A stretch of DNA of 39,323 nucleotides, taken from the IMG/VR virus record IMGVR_UViG_3300021185_003651, positions 1 to 39,323 of that record. The stretch is one strand, 5' to 3'. This document shows positions 20,553 through 27,874 of this stretch, one piece after another. Origin of the DNA: a virus. The notes beneath the pieces are model-generated. The model was not told where the DNA came from, did not search any database, and was given only the letters and a program-made list of their open reading frames with translations. Numbering within the stretch: position 1 is the first letter of the stretch; every line of letters begins with the position of its first letter. The position numbers were made by a program, and so were the translations under genes.

Positions 20553-20784
20553 ATCAGCGGATACGGCTCTCTCTAACAAAGCGAAAAAAAGCGGGATTAA
20601 TAAAAGGATTTTAGAAAGTGTTTACCGGCGCGGTGCGGCGGCATGGACAACGGGTCACAGGCCGGGGGCTACCCAACAACAGTGGGCACTGGCCCGCGTT
20701 AACTCGTTTATTACCAAAGGCACCACATGGCGTACAACGGACAGCGACTTGGCCAAAAAGGTCAGAGCGGCGAAGAAGAAATAG
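20536..20784 (+). CDS. Small basic protein, DUF5872/DUF5824-like
   Basis: 82 residues from the ATG at 20536 (GGGGGCAAAA upstream), overlapping the previous gene by 17 bp. A W-T-T-G-H-R-P-G-A-T-Q-Q-Q-W-A-L-A-R-V-N-S-F segment is typical of small viral basic proteins. Ends in a Lys-rich tail. Function unknown. Confidence 0.5.
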   Translation: MALKNKSADTALSNKAKKSGINKRILESVYRRGAAAWTTGHRPGATQQQWALARVNSFITKGTTWRTTDSDLAKKVRAAKKK

Positions 20785-21320
20785 ATTTAGAAGCGGATTT
20801 GCGCCACTGGACGCGCACGATGCTTGCCAAACCATACGTTAGCTTGAACGGGCATGCTCTGTGCCCATTTGCAGCCGATGCGTGGGCTAAGGAAAAGGTT
20901 TTAGTGCTGGACGTTACCGGCGACATGCAAGGCGCAATGTTCATGGCCAAAAATGGCTTCTGGTTCATTCACCAGCTTATGGAAAAAGATGTGCTGATTT
21001 TGTGTGATTTCGAAGCGTCTACATACGCGCCCGACGAAATGTTTGGCTACGCCGACCAGCTACTAGAGGAAAACAACAACGGGGTTTGGCTTATACCGTT
21101 TCACCCAGAGGCCGAAGGATTAAGCCCCGTTAATGATTACGATGTAAGCGAATATGAACCGCTTTTAGAACGCGATTACGCAATGTGTTTTGTCCAAGCA
21201 ACATCCCACTTGAACAAAGCATCCCACTCCCTTGAGGCGCGTGGGTATTACGAAAATTGGGATGAATTAGACTTGGCAGATTTGGCACATAGAAGGAGAT
21301 ACGGCAGTGGCGATGGGTAA
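20727..21320 (+). CDS. Conserved phage protein, unknown function
   Basis: 197 residues, ATG at 20727 with AAAGG upstream, overlapping the previous gene by 58 bp. Acidic, alpha/beta, with segments V-L-V-L-D-V-T-G-D and V-L-I-L-C-D-F-E-A-S. No catalytic motif can be assigned. It overlaps the microORF at 21307. Confidence 0.5.
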   Translation: MAYNGQRLGQKGQSGEEEIDLEADLRHWTRTMLAKPYVSLNGHALCPFAADAWAKEKVLVLDVTGDMQGAMFMAKNGFWFIHQLMEKDVLILCDFEASTYAPDEMFGYADQLLEENNNGVWLIPFHPEAEGLSPVNDYDVSEYEPLLERDYAMCFVQATSHLNKASHSLEARGYYENWDELDLADLAHRRRYGSGDG

Positions 21321-21354
21321 GAAAAAAGGCCGCAAAGGCGGCAGGAAAAAATAA
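21307..21354 (+). CDS. 15-residue Lys/Gly microprotein (possible)
   Basis: GTG start with AAGGAG 8 nt upstream, then M-G-K-K-K-G-R-K-G-G-R-K-K and a TAA that overlaps the next ATG (TAATG). The strong ribosome-binding site suggests translation, at least for coupling to the nuclease-like gene. Confidence 0.35.
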   Translation: MAMGKKKGRKGGRKK

Positions 21355-21824
21355 TGGGTGAAGCCGCAATGGATACACGCGCATTTGTGCAGCGGGAAAC
21401 CCCCGCGTCTATTGCGGCTGAACTATTGTTTGCGCGCAGGCTAGAAAAAGCTTTGCGTTGCGATTTGAAAAAGCTTGGCGGCAGCTACAGTCCAGACTTC
21501 TTAGCGCTTAGACACAGTAAGGGCGTGGCGTGGATTGAGCTTAAGTGCAGGCTTAAGGATAACTGGGATAAATATCCGACTTATATGATTGCGGTTAAGA
21601 AATGGGAAAAGTGCTTAACATTAGCACAAGCTCCAAACATTTCCTTGCCGTGGTGTTTGGCGGTGGCAGCGGCAGATGGTGATTACTTATTGAACGTGGC
21701 GAAAATCCCAAGCGATACACAATTGGAAATATCCATGGGTGGGCGCAGCGATAGGAATTGGTCAGAAGATATCGAGCCATGCGTCTACATTCCCAAGCAT
21801 TTATTTAAGAAAGTACCAGCATGA
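21354..21824 (+). CDS. Putative PD-(D/E)XK nuclease-like protein
   Basis: 156 residues. S-P-D-F-L-A-L followed 10 residues later by V-A-W-I-E-L-K-C-R fits D-x(n)-E-x-K of the PD-(D/E)XK fold (about residues 47 and 62-64). It overlaps the ParB-methyltransferase gene by 4 bp, so a restriction-like or nicking partner role is possible but not shown. Confidence 0.5.
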   Translation: MGEAAMDTRAFVQRETPASIAAELLFARRLEKALRCDLKKLGGSYSPDFLALRHSKGVAWIELKCRLKDNWDKYPTYMIAVKKWEKCLTLAQAPNISLPWCLAVAAADGDYLLNVAKIPSDTQLEISMGGRSDRNWSEDIEPCVYIPKHLFKKVPA

Positions 21825-23026
21825 AGTTTGACGTTGAAATGTGGTTAGTTGATAGGCCCAAGCCATACGAGAACAACCCACGTATGATTTCGCCCGAAGC
21901 AATCGCAAAAGTAGCAAAGTCAATTAAGGAATACGGGTTTCAACAGCCTATCGTGGTGGATGAAGATGATATAATCTTGGTTGGCCATACACGCCTTATG
22001 GCGGCGCAGTCTTTAGGCGTAAGCGAGGTTCCAGTGCATGTGGCAAGTGGCTTAACCGCAAGCCAAAAGCGCGGCTACCGAGTGGCCGACAACCGCACAG
22101 GTACAGAATCCCAATGGGATTATCCTTTGCTTAAGCTTGAGTTAGATACTTTAAACGAAACAGATTTCGATTTGGGCTTAACTGGCTTTGACCCCGGCGA
22201 GTTGGATAAATTGCTAAATTTCACGCTTGATGCCGACAAAGAGGGTGATGAAGATGCCGTGCCAGATGTGCCAGATGCGCCAGTAACGGTGGAAGGCGAT
22301 TTGTGGGTGTTGGGCAGGCACAGGCTGTTGTGCGGAGATAGCACAAGCGTGGACGCAGTTGATAAGCTAATGAATGGCACCAGCGTTGATTTGGTATTTA
22401 CAGACCCGCCATACAACGTGGCGTTCAATGGGCGCAGCGGGAAGCATGACGTAATCAAAAACGATAACTTGCCAGAAGCAGAATTTGACGCATTTATTGC
22501 AGAAGTTTGTGGCGTTATAACATCTGTTAAACCGAAGGCATATTATGTTTGGTGTAATTGGAGCTTTTACGGAACGCTCCAAAAGCTTTTGCCGTTTAAA
22601 ACGTGTATCGTTTGGGCCAAAAATGTCTTTGGAATGGGCGCAGGCTACAGGCATCAGCATGAGTTTTGCTTATTTAATGGTAAGATTGACCAAGTCGTAA
22701 AGAATGAAAGCGATTTATGGTCTGTCGCTAAAGATCACGCATACATGCACCCTACGCAAAAGCCGGTGGAGCTATCGGTGCGTGCGTTTGGAAACCACGT
22801 AAAGCTTTTAAATGTGTTGGATTTGTTTGGTGGGTCTGGGTCGACAATGATTGGCGCGGAACAAACAGGCAGAAATTGCTACATGATGGAATTAGACCCC
22901 AAATATTGTGATGTCATTGTAAAGCGGTGGCAGGAATTTACGGGCGAAAAAGCATATCACGAAACCTTAAAATCGCAGTTCGATAAAATAAGCGATGAAC
23001 GGGCAGTGCAAACTGAGGCAGCATAG
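21821..23026 (+). CDS. ParB-N domain fused to a DNA (adenine-N6/cytosine-N4) methyltransferase
   Basis: 401 residues. Residues 1-95 form a ParB/Srx-like domain (N-N-P-R, G-F-Q-Q-P-I-V-V-D, V-G-H-T-R-L-M-A-A). Residues 160-385 form a beta-class methyltransferase: motif IV D-P-P-Y-N near 188 comes before motif I L-D-L-F-G-G-S-G-S near 330, and T-Q-K-P-V-E lies before motif I. It would modify phage DNA, perhaps against host restriction or to control transcription. The recognition sequence cannot be read from the protein. Confidence 0.88.
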   Translation: MKFDVEMWLVDRPKPYENNPRMISPEAIAKVAKSIKEYGFQQPIVVDEDDIILVGHTRLMAAQSLGVSEVPVHVASGLTASQKRGYRVADNRTGTESQWDYPLLKLELDTLNETDFDLGLTGFDPGELDKLLNFTLDADKEGDEDAVPDVPDAPVTVEGDLWVLGRHRLLCGDSTSVDAVDKLMNGTSVDLVFTDPPYNVAFNGRSGKHDVIKNDNLPEAEFDAFIAEVCGVITSVKPKAYYVWCNWSFYGTLQKLLPFKTCIVWAKNVFGMGAGYRHQHEFCLFNGKIDQVVKNESDLWSVAKDHAYMHPTQKPVELSVRAFGNHVKLLNVLDLFGGSGSTMIGAEQTGRNCYMMELDPKYCDVIVKRWQEFTGEKAYHETLKSQFDKISDERAVQTEAA

Positions 23027-23034
23027 GGGCAAGC

Positions 23035-23388
23035 ATGGCAAAAAAGTTAACAGCCGAAGAAAAATGGAAGCGGTACAATAGCCGCACCAGTAAAAACATG
23101 GCAGCGCATAACCGTTCCGGTGGCAGTGTGCGTTCACCAGTGCGCAGCTTAAGCGGTGCCAGTACAAAAGATAAATATGACCGAGCTAAGTTTATAAGCC
23201 GTAAGGCTACACAAGTGCTTAGCAGCCGCCAGCCGCTTAAAGATAAAGATGGCGACCCTACCCCGGCGGCAATGCAGTTTAGAAGGTGGGCAGCGCCTAC
23301 ACCAAAAACATACGATGATGTGCGGAAACTCAAAGCCCGCGCAACAAAACAGAAAGACAGCTTAGCCAAACGGCTAGGTAAAAAGTAG
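23035..23388 (+). CDS. Small basic phage protein, unknown function
   Basis: 117 residues, rich in Lys, Arg, Ser. Contains W-K-R-Y-N-S-R-T-S-K-N-M-A-A-H-N-R-S-G-G and D-K-D-G-D-P-T-P-A-A-M-Q-F-R-R-W. Similar small basic proteins occur in marine phages (recognised by eye, family name uncertain). Its stop codon is the first base pair of a structured RNA element. Confidence 0.45.
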   Translation: MAKKLTAEEKWKRYNSRTSKNMAAHNRSGGSVRSPVRSLSGASTKDKYDRAKFISRKATQVLSSRQPLKDKDGDPTPAAMQFRRWAAPTPKTYDDVRKLKARATKQKDSLAKRLGKK

Positions 23389-23453
23389 AAGCCGGTGGCT
23401 TCATTAGGCGTGAATACTTAAACGCCTAGACCGATCAGCCGGTGGCTGTGGTC
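23388..23453 (+). other. Compact three-hairpin element with a repeated AGCCGGTGGCT
   Basis: Three adjacent hairpins: GAAGCC-GGT-GGCTTC (23388-23402), TAGGCGT/ACGCCTA (23405-23428), and a nested stem GACC/GGTC around CAGCC-GGT-GGCTG (23429-23453). The first and third share the 11-mer AGCCGGTGGCT, 47 bp apart. It lies in the intergenic gap before the gene at 23488. No known riboswitch fits. There is a T-rich stretch 12 bp later, so a terminator or attenuator role is possible. Confidence 0.5.
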
Positions 23454-23487
23454 GCACTAATTATATTTTTAATTACGGGGTCGTGCT

Positions 23488-23955
23488 ATGATCGAAGTTT
23501 TAGCATTGGCCGGGGCTGTTACTAAAATAGCTGGCGGCATAAGCAGTGCAGTACAGGCAGGCAAGGATATGAATTCTATTCTGCCACATTTTGGGAAGTT
23601 GGCAAAATTAGAAGCCGATATAGCTGTCGCGGAGTCGGGTAAGCATAAAGGCCCGCTTGGCAGGCTTACATCTAGCGAGGAAGAAGGCTTTGCCATTGCG
23701 CAGGCTAAGATGGCGCACAAGGAAGCCATGGAAACGCTTCGCAGCCATTGCCGCTTATATGGGCCACCGGGCATGTGGGACTTGGTGGTGCGTGAGCAGG
23801 CCGAGGCACGTAAGCGCCAGAAAGAAGCGCTAGAGGCCCAAGCTAAAGCGAGAGATCGTATGTTTTACGGGTTAACAATTACAATTGCCGTGGTGATTTT
23901 TGTCGCTGGTACAGGTGCAATGATTTGGGGTGCAAATGAAATTGCAAATGGCTGA
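23488..23955 (+). CDS. Membrane protein of a marine-podophage type, unknown function
   Basis: 155 residues. The N-terminal part is helical with A-G-A-V-T-K-I-A-G-G-I-S-S-A-V-Q-A-G-K-D; the centre has L-Y-G-P-P-G-M-W; a charged coiled coil (residues 105-127) leads into a C-terminal TM segment (about 130-150). I know proteins of this layout with the L-Y-G-P-P-G-x-W signature from marine podoviruses. Function unknown. Confidence 0.55.
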   Translation: MIEVLALAGAVTKIAGGISSAVQAGKDMNSILPHFGKLAKLEADIAVAESGKHKGPLGRLTSSEEEGFAIAQAKMAHKEAMETLRSHCRLYGPPGMWDLVVREQAEARKRQKEALEAQAKARDRMFYGLTITIAVVIFVAGTGAMIWGANEIANG

Positions 23956-24104
23956 TGATAATCAAACAGGTACGGCGATACCAATATGTGGTTTACGATG
24001 CCAATGGCATGATTGTTGTTGTTACGAGATGTAAGGGGATAGCGCTGGCTTATGTGCAGCAGCTAAGAAAAGAAAAAACCCCTGCTATTGTAGTTGATGC
24101 CTAG
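23955..24104 (+). CDS. 49-residue protein, unknown function
   Basis: The ATG overlaps the upstream stop by one base (TGATG). The product has a two-strand pattern (Q-Y-V-V-Y-D-A-N-G-M-I-V-V-V-T) and a short helix. It contains the string GCCAATGGC at 24000-24008 as codons for A-N-G. A 7-bp inverted repeat (CCCCTGC...GCAGGGG) spans its stop codon. Confidence 0.4.
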   Translation: MIIKQVRRYQYVVYDANGMIVVVTRCKGIALAYVQQLRKEKTPAIVVDA

Positions 24105-24117
24105 CCAAGCAGGGGAA

Positions 24118-24178
24118 GTTCAACAGGGAGGATAATATGCGCCGAGCGTTGAACAACAACGGTGCAATCGAAGAGTGA
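24118..24178 (+). other. Hairpin with an enclosed ribosome-binding site and a 13-codon ORF
   Basis: GTTCAAC (24118-24124) can pair with GTTGAAC (24148-24154), enclosing GGGAGG and the ATG at 24137 of a 13-codon ORF ending at 24178. This looks like a translation control element or leader peptide. The rest of 24105-24257 shows no gene. Confidence 0.3.
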
Positions 24179-24234
24179 CACAGTAAAGTCGCCAAAGTCA
24201 ATTAGGTTTTAGGGTTAAATTGTGTAAAAATGTT

Positions 24235-24243
24235 GCCAATGGC
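24235..24243. promoter_or_regulatory. GCCAATGGC palindrome before the zinc-ribbon gene
   Basis: Exact palindrome core, 15 bp before the ATG at 24258. No -10 or -35 fits around it in the family spacing, so it may be an operator without promoter, or a decayed site. Confidence 0.4.
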
Positions 24244-24257
24244 ACGGATCGGGTGAT

Positions 24258-24455
24258 ATGAGTGAAGAAAGTAAAGTATTAAAGTTTCCAGAATTGGAAT
24301 ATTTATTGGAATGTAACTGTGGCCGCACAGACTTTCGGTTGGTTCTGGAAAAACAAAATCCGCTGCAATTAAAGCAAATTGAATGTGGATGTGGTGAATG
24401 GGCTTCGTCATTAGACGAGGTTCTGGCGGCAGTACAGGAGAAGCATGCTACCTAA
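24258..24455 (+). CDS. Small zinc-ribbon protein
   Basis: 65 residues with two C-x-C-G knuckles (C-N-C-G near residue 19, C-G-C-G near 45), as expected for a zinc ribbon. It precedes the terminase genes. Such proteins may bind nucleic acid or protein; no function is known to me. Confidence 0.55.
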   Translation: MSEESKVLKFPELEYLLECNCGRTDFRLVLEKQNPLQLKQIECGCGEWASSLDEVLAAVQEKHAT

Positions 24456-24477
24456 TAAGTATACGCTATAAAAAAGT

Positions 24478-24873
24478 ATGGCACAAAAAGCAGAAAAAGC
24501 GCAGGCAACCGGCAAGCAAAAACAAAAAAAAGAACGACAAGCACGCGGGCGGCCAAGCTATAAACCCAGTGACAAAGACCGTAACCAAGTCGAGACTATG
24601 GTTGGTCTAGGTTTGACCGCCGATGATGTTTGCAACGTCATGGGGTTCAGCCGTGCAACCTTATTCAAGTATTTCCGTGATGAATTGGCCGTGGGCTACA
24701 GCGTGGCGAAAACCAACGTAACGCAAAAAGCTTTTGAAATGGCAACCAACGGTAAGACCCCGGCTATGACCATGTTTTGGCTTAAGTGCCGTGCCGGGTG
24801 GCGTGAGACACACATAAATACACACGAAGAATTGCCACCAGTGATTGTAAATACGGGTGATAGTAATGCTTAA
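24478..24873 (+). CDS. Terminase small subunit
   Basis: 131 residues. A basic N-terminus is followed by an HTH (G-L-T-A-D-D-V-C-N-V-M-G-F-S-R-A-T-L-F-K-Y-F) and then A-F-E-M-A-T-N-G-K-T-P-A-M-T-M-F-W-L-K-C-R-A-G-W, the usual TerS end pattern. It recognises the packaging start. It overlaps TerL by 8 bp. TATAAA is present 9 bp before the ATG, but no -35 is clear. Confidence 0.8.
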   Translation: MAQKAEKAQATGKQKQKKERQARGRPSYKPSDKDRNQVETMVGLGLTADDVCNVMGFSRATLFKYFRDELAVGYSVAKTNVTQKAFEMATNGKTPAMTMFWLKCRAGWRETHINTHEELPPVIVNTGDSNA

Positions 24874-26167
24874 CGCCTATGACGAAATGCTAATGGAAGA
24901 GCGAGGTATTGCCCCGGCCAGTGCTGACCGCCCTATCGTTATTAACTTAACGCCACCACAATCCCGTGTGTACAACAGCAAGGCCCGGTTCATTGTGAAC
25001 GTAGCAGGGCGGCGTAGTGGCAAGACATATTTAGCCCGCACTAAGCTAATGGAAAAGGCAAGCGCAAAGCGTGGCGCACGGGTTTGGTACGTGGCACCAA
25101 CATACCGCATGGCCAAGCAGATTATGTGGCAAGACATCAAGGAGCTTGTCATAGACAGCCAGCGCATGCGTGGCACGCCTAACGAGACTGATTTAAGCAT
25201 ACACCTACTGAATGGCAGCACCATTGCCCTACGGGGCGCAGACAACCCCGATAGCTTGCGTGGTGTCGGTATTGATTACTTGGTGTTGGACGAAGCCCAA
25301 GACATGAGCCAGCAAACGTGGGAAGCGGTATTAGCGCCTGCATTAGCCGATAGGCAAGGCGAGGCAATGTTTAGCGGCACGCCCAAGGGTTACAATTGGT
25401 TTTATGATTTATGGCAGCAAGGGCACACAGACCCAAGCTGGGAATGTTTTCGCAGTACAACACTAGAGTCGGGCATTGTGCCTACTGAGGAAGTAGAAAA
25501 ACAGCGGCGCAGTATGGATGTGCGTTTATTTAGGCAAGAGTTCGAGGCCAGCTTTGAAACCTTAGCGGGCCGTGTATACCAGCCATTCATACGTGAAGAT
25601 CACGCAACACCGGAAGTGGTAGACCATGGCGGTGAAGTATTGGTTGGCATGGACTTTAACGTAAATCCAATGTGTGCGTGCATTGCCTACCGGGTTGCCG
25701 ACCAGTTGCATATTGCTGATGAAATTGTTCTGCCCGATGCCAACACTGAAACTATGGCGCGTGCATTAGACCAAAAGTTAGCCGGGCGGCATGTTATTAT
25801 TTACCCAGACCCAGCGGGCCGACAGCGGCGCACTAGCGCAGCACTGGGGCATACAGACTTAAGCATCCTTGAAAGCTATGGGTTTACCGTCATTGCGCCT
25901 AAGCGCGCACCTTTGGTGGTAGATCGTATCAACGAAGTAAATGCCATGTGGGAGAACAGTGCTGGTGAAGCGCGCATGTTTGTACACCCACGTTGCAAGC
26001 AGCTTATTAAAAGCATGGAAGGCTTGACCTACAAAGAGGGCACCAATCAGCCCGATAAGTCGGCAGGCTTAGACCATATGGCCGATGCACTTGGATACCT
26101 TGTGCATGGGACGTTTCCAATCAACTCAGAAGTCGTGGGCGCGGTGCGCGTAAGCGGTTATTACTAA
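24866..26167 (+). CDS. terL: Terminase large subunit
   Basis: 433 residues from the ATG at 24866; an upstream GTG (24857) is possible. ATPase: Walker A A-G-R-R-S-G-K-T near residue 47, Walker B Y-L-V-L-D-E-A-Q-D near 136, coupling motif S-G-T-P-K-G near 170. The RNaseH-like nuclease has G-M-D-F-N near 264 and D-H-M-A-D-A-L near 408. It pumps DNA into the prohead and cuts concatemers. Confidence 0.93.
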   Translation: MLNAYDEMLMEERGIAPASADRPIVINLTPPQSRVYNSKARFIVNVAGRRSGKTYLARTKLMEKASAKRGARVWYVAPTYRMAKQIMWQDIKELVIDSQRMRGTPNETDLSIHLLNGSTIALRGADNPDSLRGVGIDYLVLDEAQDMSQQTWEAVLAPALADRQGEAMFSGTPKGYNWFYDLWQQGHTDPSWECFRSTTLESGIVPTEEVEKQRRSMDVRLFRQEFEASFETLAGRVYQPFIREDHATPEVVDHGGEVLVGMDFNVNPMCACIAYRVADQLHIADEIVLPDANTETMARALDQKLAGRHVIIYPDPAGRQRRTSAALGHTDLSILESYGFTVIAPKRAPLVVDRINEVNAMWENSAGEARMFVHPRCKQLIKSMEGLTYKEGTNQPDKSAGLDHMADALGYLVHGTFPINSEVVGAVRVSGYY

Positions 26168-26178
26168 AGGGGGCCGTA

Positions 26179-27591
26179 ATGCCTATTTCAGACAAACATA
26201 ACGAATATGATATTTATGGCCCACAGTGGCGGCGCATCCGTGACTGCATTGCAGGCGAGGACGCAGTAAAGGGCAGCACAACGCGGCATTTGCCTAGACC
26301 CGAAAACATGATGCCCGACCAATATGATGCTTACATCACTCGCGCTATGTTTTACGGCGCAACAGGGCGCACGCTAGCCGGGTTGAGTGGCGCAGTATTT
26401 CGCAAGCGGCCTATCGTACAAATACCAGACCGTTTACGTGACGCGCTTGCTAACATTACCTTGACCGGCGTGCCGTTTGATACGTTTGCGCAGCGTGCAG
26501 TTGAGGAAACCTTAGCACTGGGCCGCTATGGTGTGCTGGTAGACCGGCCACCAGAGGAAGATGGGCGTGCATACATGCGTGGCTACCCCGCCGAAAGCAT
26601 TTGCAATTGGCGCACGGTTACAACCAACGGCAGCGAAAAGCTTGAGCAAATTATACTTAGCGAAAAAGGCACCCGCGTAACTGATGATGGGTTTGGCAGT
26701 GATACTTATGACCGTTACCGTGTGTTGGAATTGGATAGCGAGGGGTATTACCATGTTCGCGTATTTGTTGAAGGCCGTGATGTTGATACGTTTATACTTG
26801 ATGAAGAATACACGCCTACAAAGCGCGGTGAACGGCTGGACTATATACCATTCCAATTCTTTGGGCCTACTGACCTATCTCCAAACGTAGAAAAGTCGCC
26901 ATTAATTGACTTAGCTAATGTAAACATAAGCCACTACCGCACCAGCGCCGACTTAGAGCAAGGCAATTACCTAACTAGCCAGCCAACGCCGTACATTACT
27001 GGCATGCGCGCAGACCATGCGGGTGACTTCCCTATTGGCAGCGGTGCTATGTGGCTGTTGCCAGAGGGCGCACAGGCAGGGATGCTTGAGTACAAAGGCG
27101 CGGGGCTTACGTTCTTAGAGAACAGCTTAAGCCGTAAGCAAGGTATGATGGCGCAATTAGGTGCCCGGTTGCTAGAAGACCAAAAGCGGGCAGTTGAGGC
27201 GGCAGATACGGTGCGGTTGCGCAGTAGCGGCGAAAGCAGTGTGCTAGCCAACCTAGCCAACAGTTGCAGCATGGGCTTATGCCAGTGCTTGGAGTGGGTA
27301 ACAGATTGGGAAGGTGCCAACCCCGAATTGGTTGAGGTGCAGCTTAACACAGACTTTATGGATACCCGTATGGAACCGCCAGAAATGCGTGAGCTTGTAG
27401 CCGCGTGGCAAAGCGGTGCAATCCCAACAGATGATTTAATTTATAACTTACAGCGTGGCGAAATTTTACGACCAGACTTCACTATTGAGGAGGTAAAAGA
27501 CATGCTTGCAGGCAATGAAACGCCCGTAATTGGTAAGGCATTGGATTTAGGCGATGCCGCCGATCCAGCAACCCCCATCGCAGCCGAATGA
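26179..27591 (+). CDS. Portal protein, DUF4055 family
   Basis: 470 residues. The N-terminal signature is clear: R-R-I-R-D-C-I-A-G-E-D-A-V-K, Y-L/H-L-P-R-P, Y-D-A-Y-I-T-R-A-M-F-Y, T-L-A-G-L-S-G-A-V-F-R-K. DUF4055 proteins are portals that form the dodecameric DNA gate. Position between TerL and the MuF head protein agrees. AAGGGGG precedes the ATG. Confidence 0.88.
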   Translation: MPISDKHNEYDIYGPQWRRIRDCIAGEDAVKGSTTRHLPRPENMMPDQYDAYITRAMFYGATGRTLAGLSGAVFRKRPIVQIPDRLRDALANITLTGVPFDTFAQRAVEETLALGRYGVLVDRPPEEDGRAYMRGYPAESICNWRTVTTNGSEKLEQIILSEKGTRVTDDGFGSDTYDRYRVLELDSEGYYHVRVFVEGRDVDTFILDEEYTPTKRGERLDYIPFQFFGPTDLSPNVEKSPLIDLANVNISHYRTSADLEQGNYLTSQPTPYITGMRADHAGDFPIGSGAMWLLPEGAQAGMLEYKGAGLTFLENSLSRKQGMMAQLGARLLEDQKRAVEAADTVRLRSSGESSVLANLANSCSMGLCQCLEWVTDWEGANPELVEVQLNTDFMDTRMEPPEMRELVAAWQSGAIPTDDLIYNLQRGEILRPDFTIEEVKDMLAGNETPVIGKALDLGDAADPATPIAAE

Positions 27592-27667
27592 TCGGTGGTT
27601 TGCGCAACAACCAGATGACCCCCATGACGATTGCAGTCATTGGCTGGGTAAGATGTAGGGTGTGATT

Positions 27668-27862
27668 ATGTGGGTTGGTGTGCTTCTTATCTGTGCTTCC
27701 TTTGCGGTTACAGATTGCGCGCCATTAGTAAGCCCACATGCGTTTTCTTCACAAGGTAAATGCGCAAATGAATTAGCTCAGTTGCAAAACCAAGCCCGAC
27801 AACAAGGCTTGGTGACAATGGGCGTGTGTAGAAAAGTAAAAGCGCCGGGGCAACCCACGTAA
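27668..27862 (+). CDS. Small putative secreted protein
   Basis: 64 residues from the ATG at 27668 (a GTG lies two codons upstream). Hydrophobic N-terminus (G-V-L-L-I-C-A-S-F-A-V) followed by four further Cys-containing positions, like a short signal peptide or lipobox-like region (D-C-A-P). Not recognised. Between portal and MuF genes, so late. Confidence 0.4.
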   Translation: MWVGVLLICASFAVTDCAPLVSPHAFSSQGKCANELAQLQNQARQQGLVTMGVCRKVKAPGQPT

Positions 27863-27874
27863 AAGGTAAGTAGA

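Noticed and set aside
24000-24008. GCCAATGGC palindrome between genes
   Set aside because: It lies inside a likely 49-residue gene (23955-24104) as codons for Ala-Asn-Gly, with no promoter boxes around it.
27588-27667. A 25-codon ORF overlapping the portal stop
   Set aside because: No ribosome-binding site and no recognisable composition; another frame here also looks protein-like, so neither is supported.
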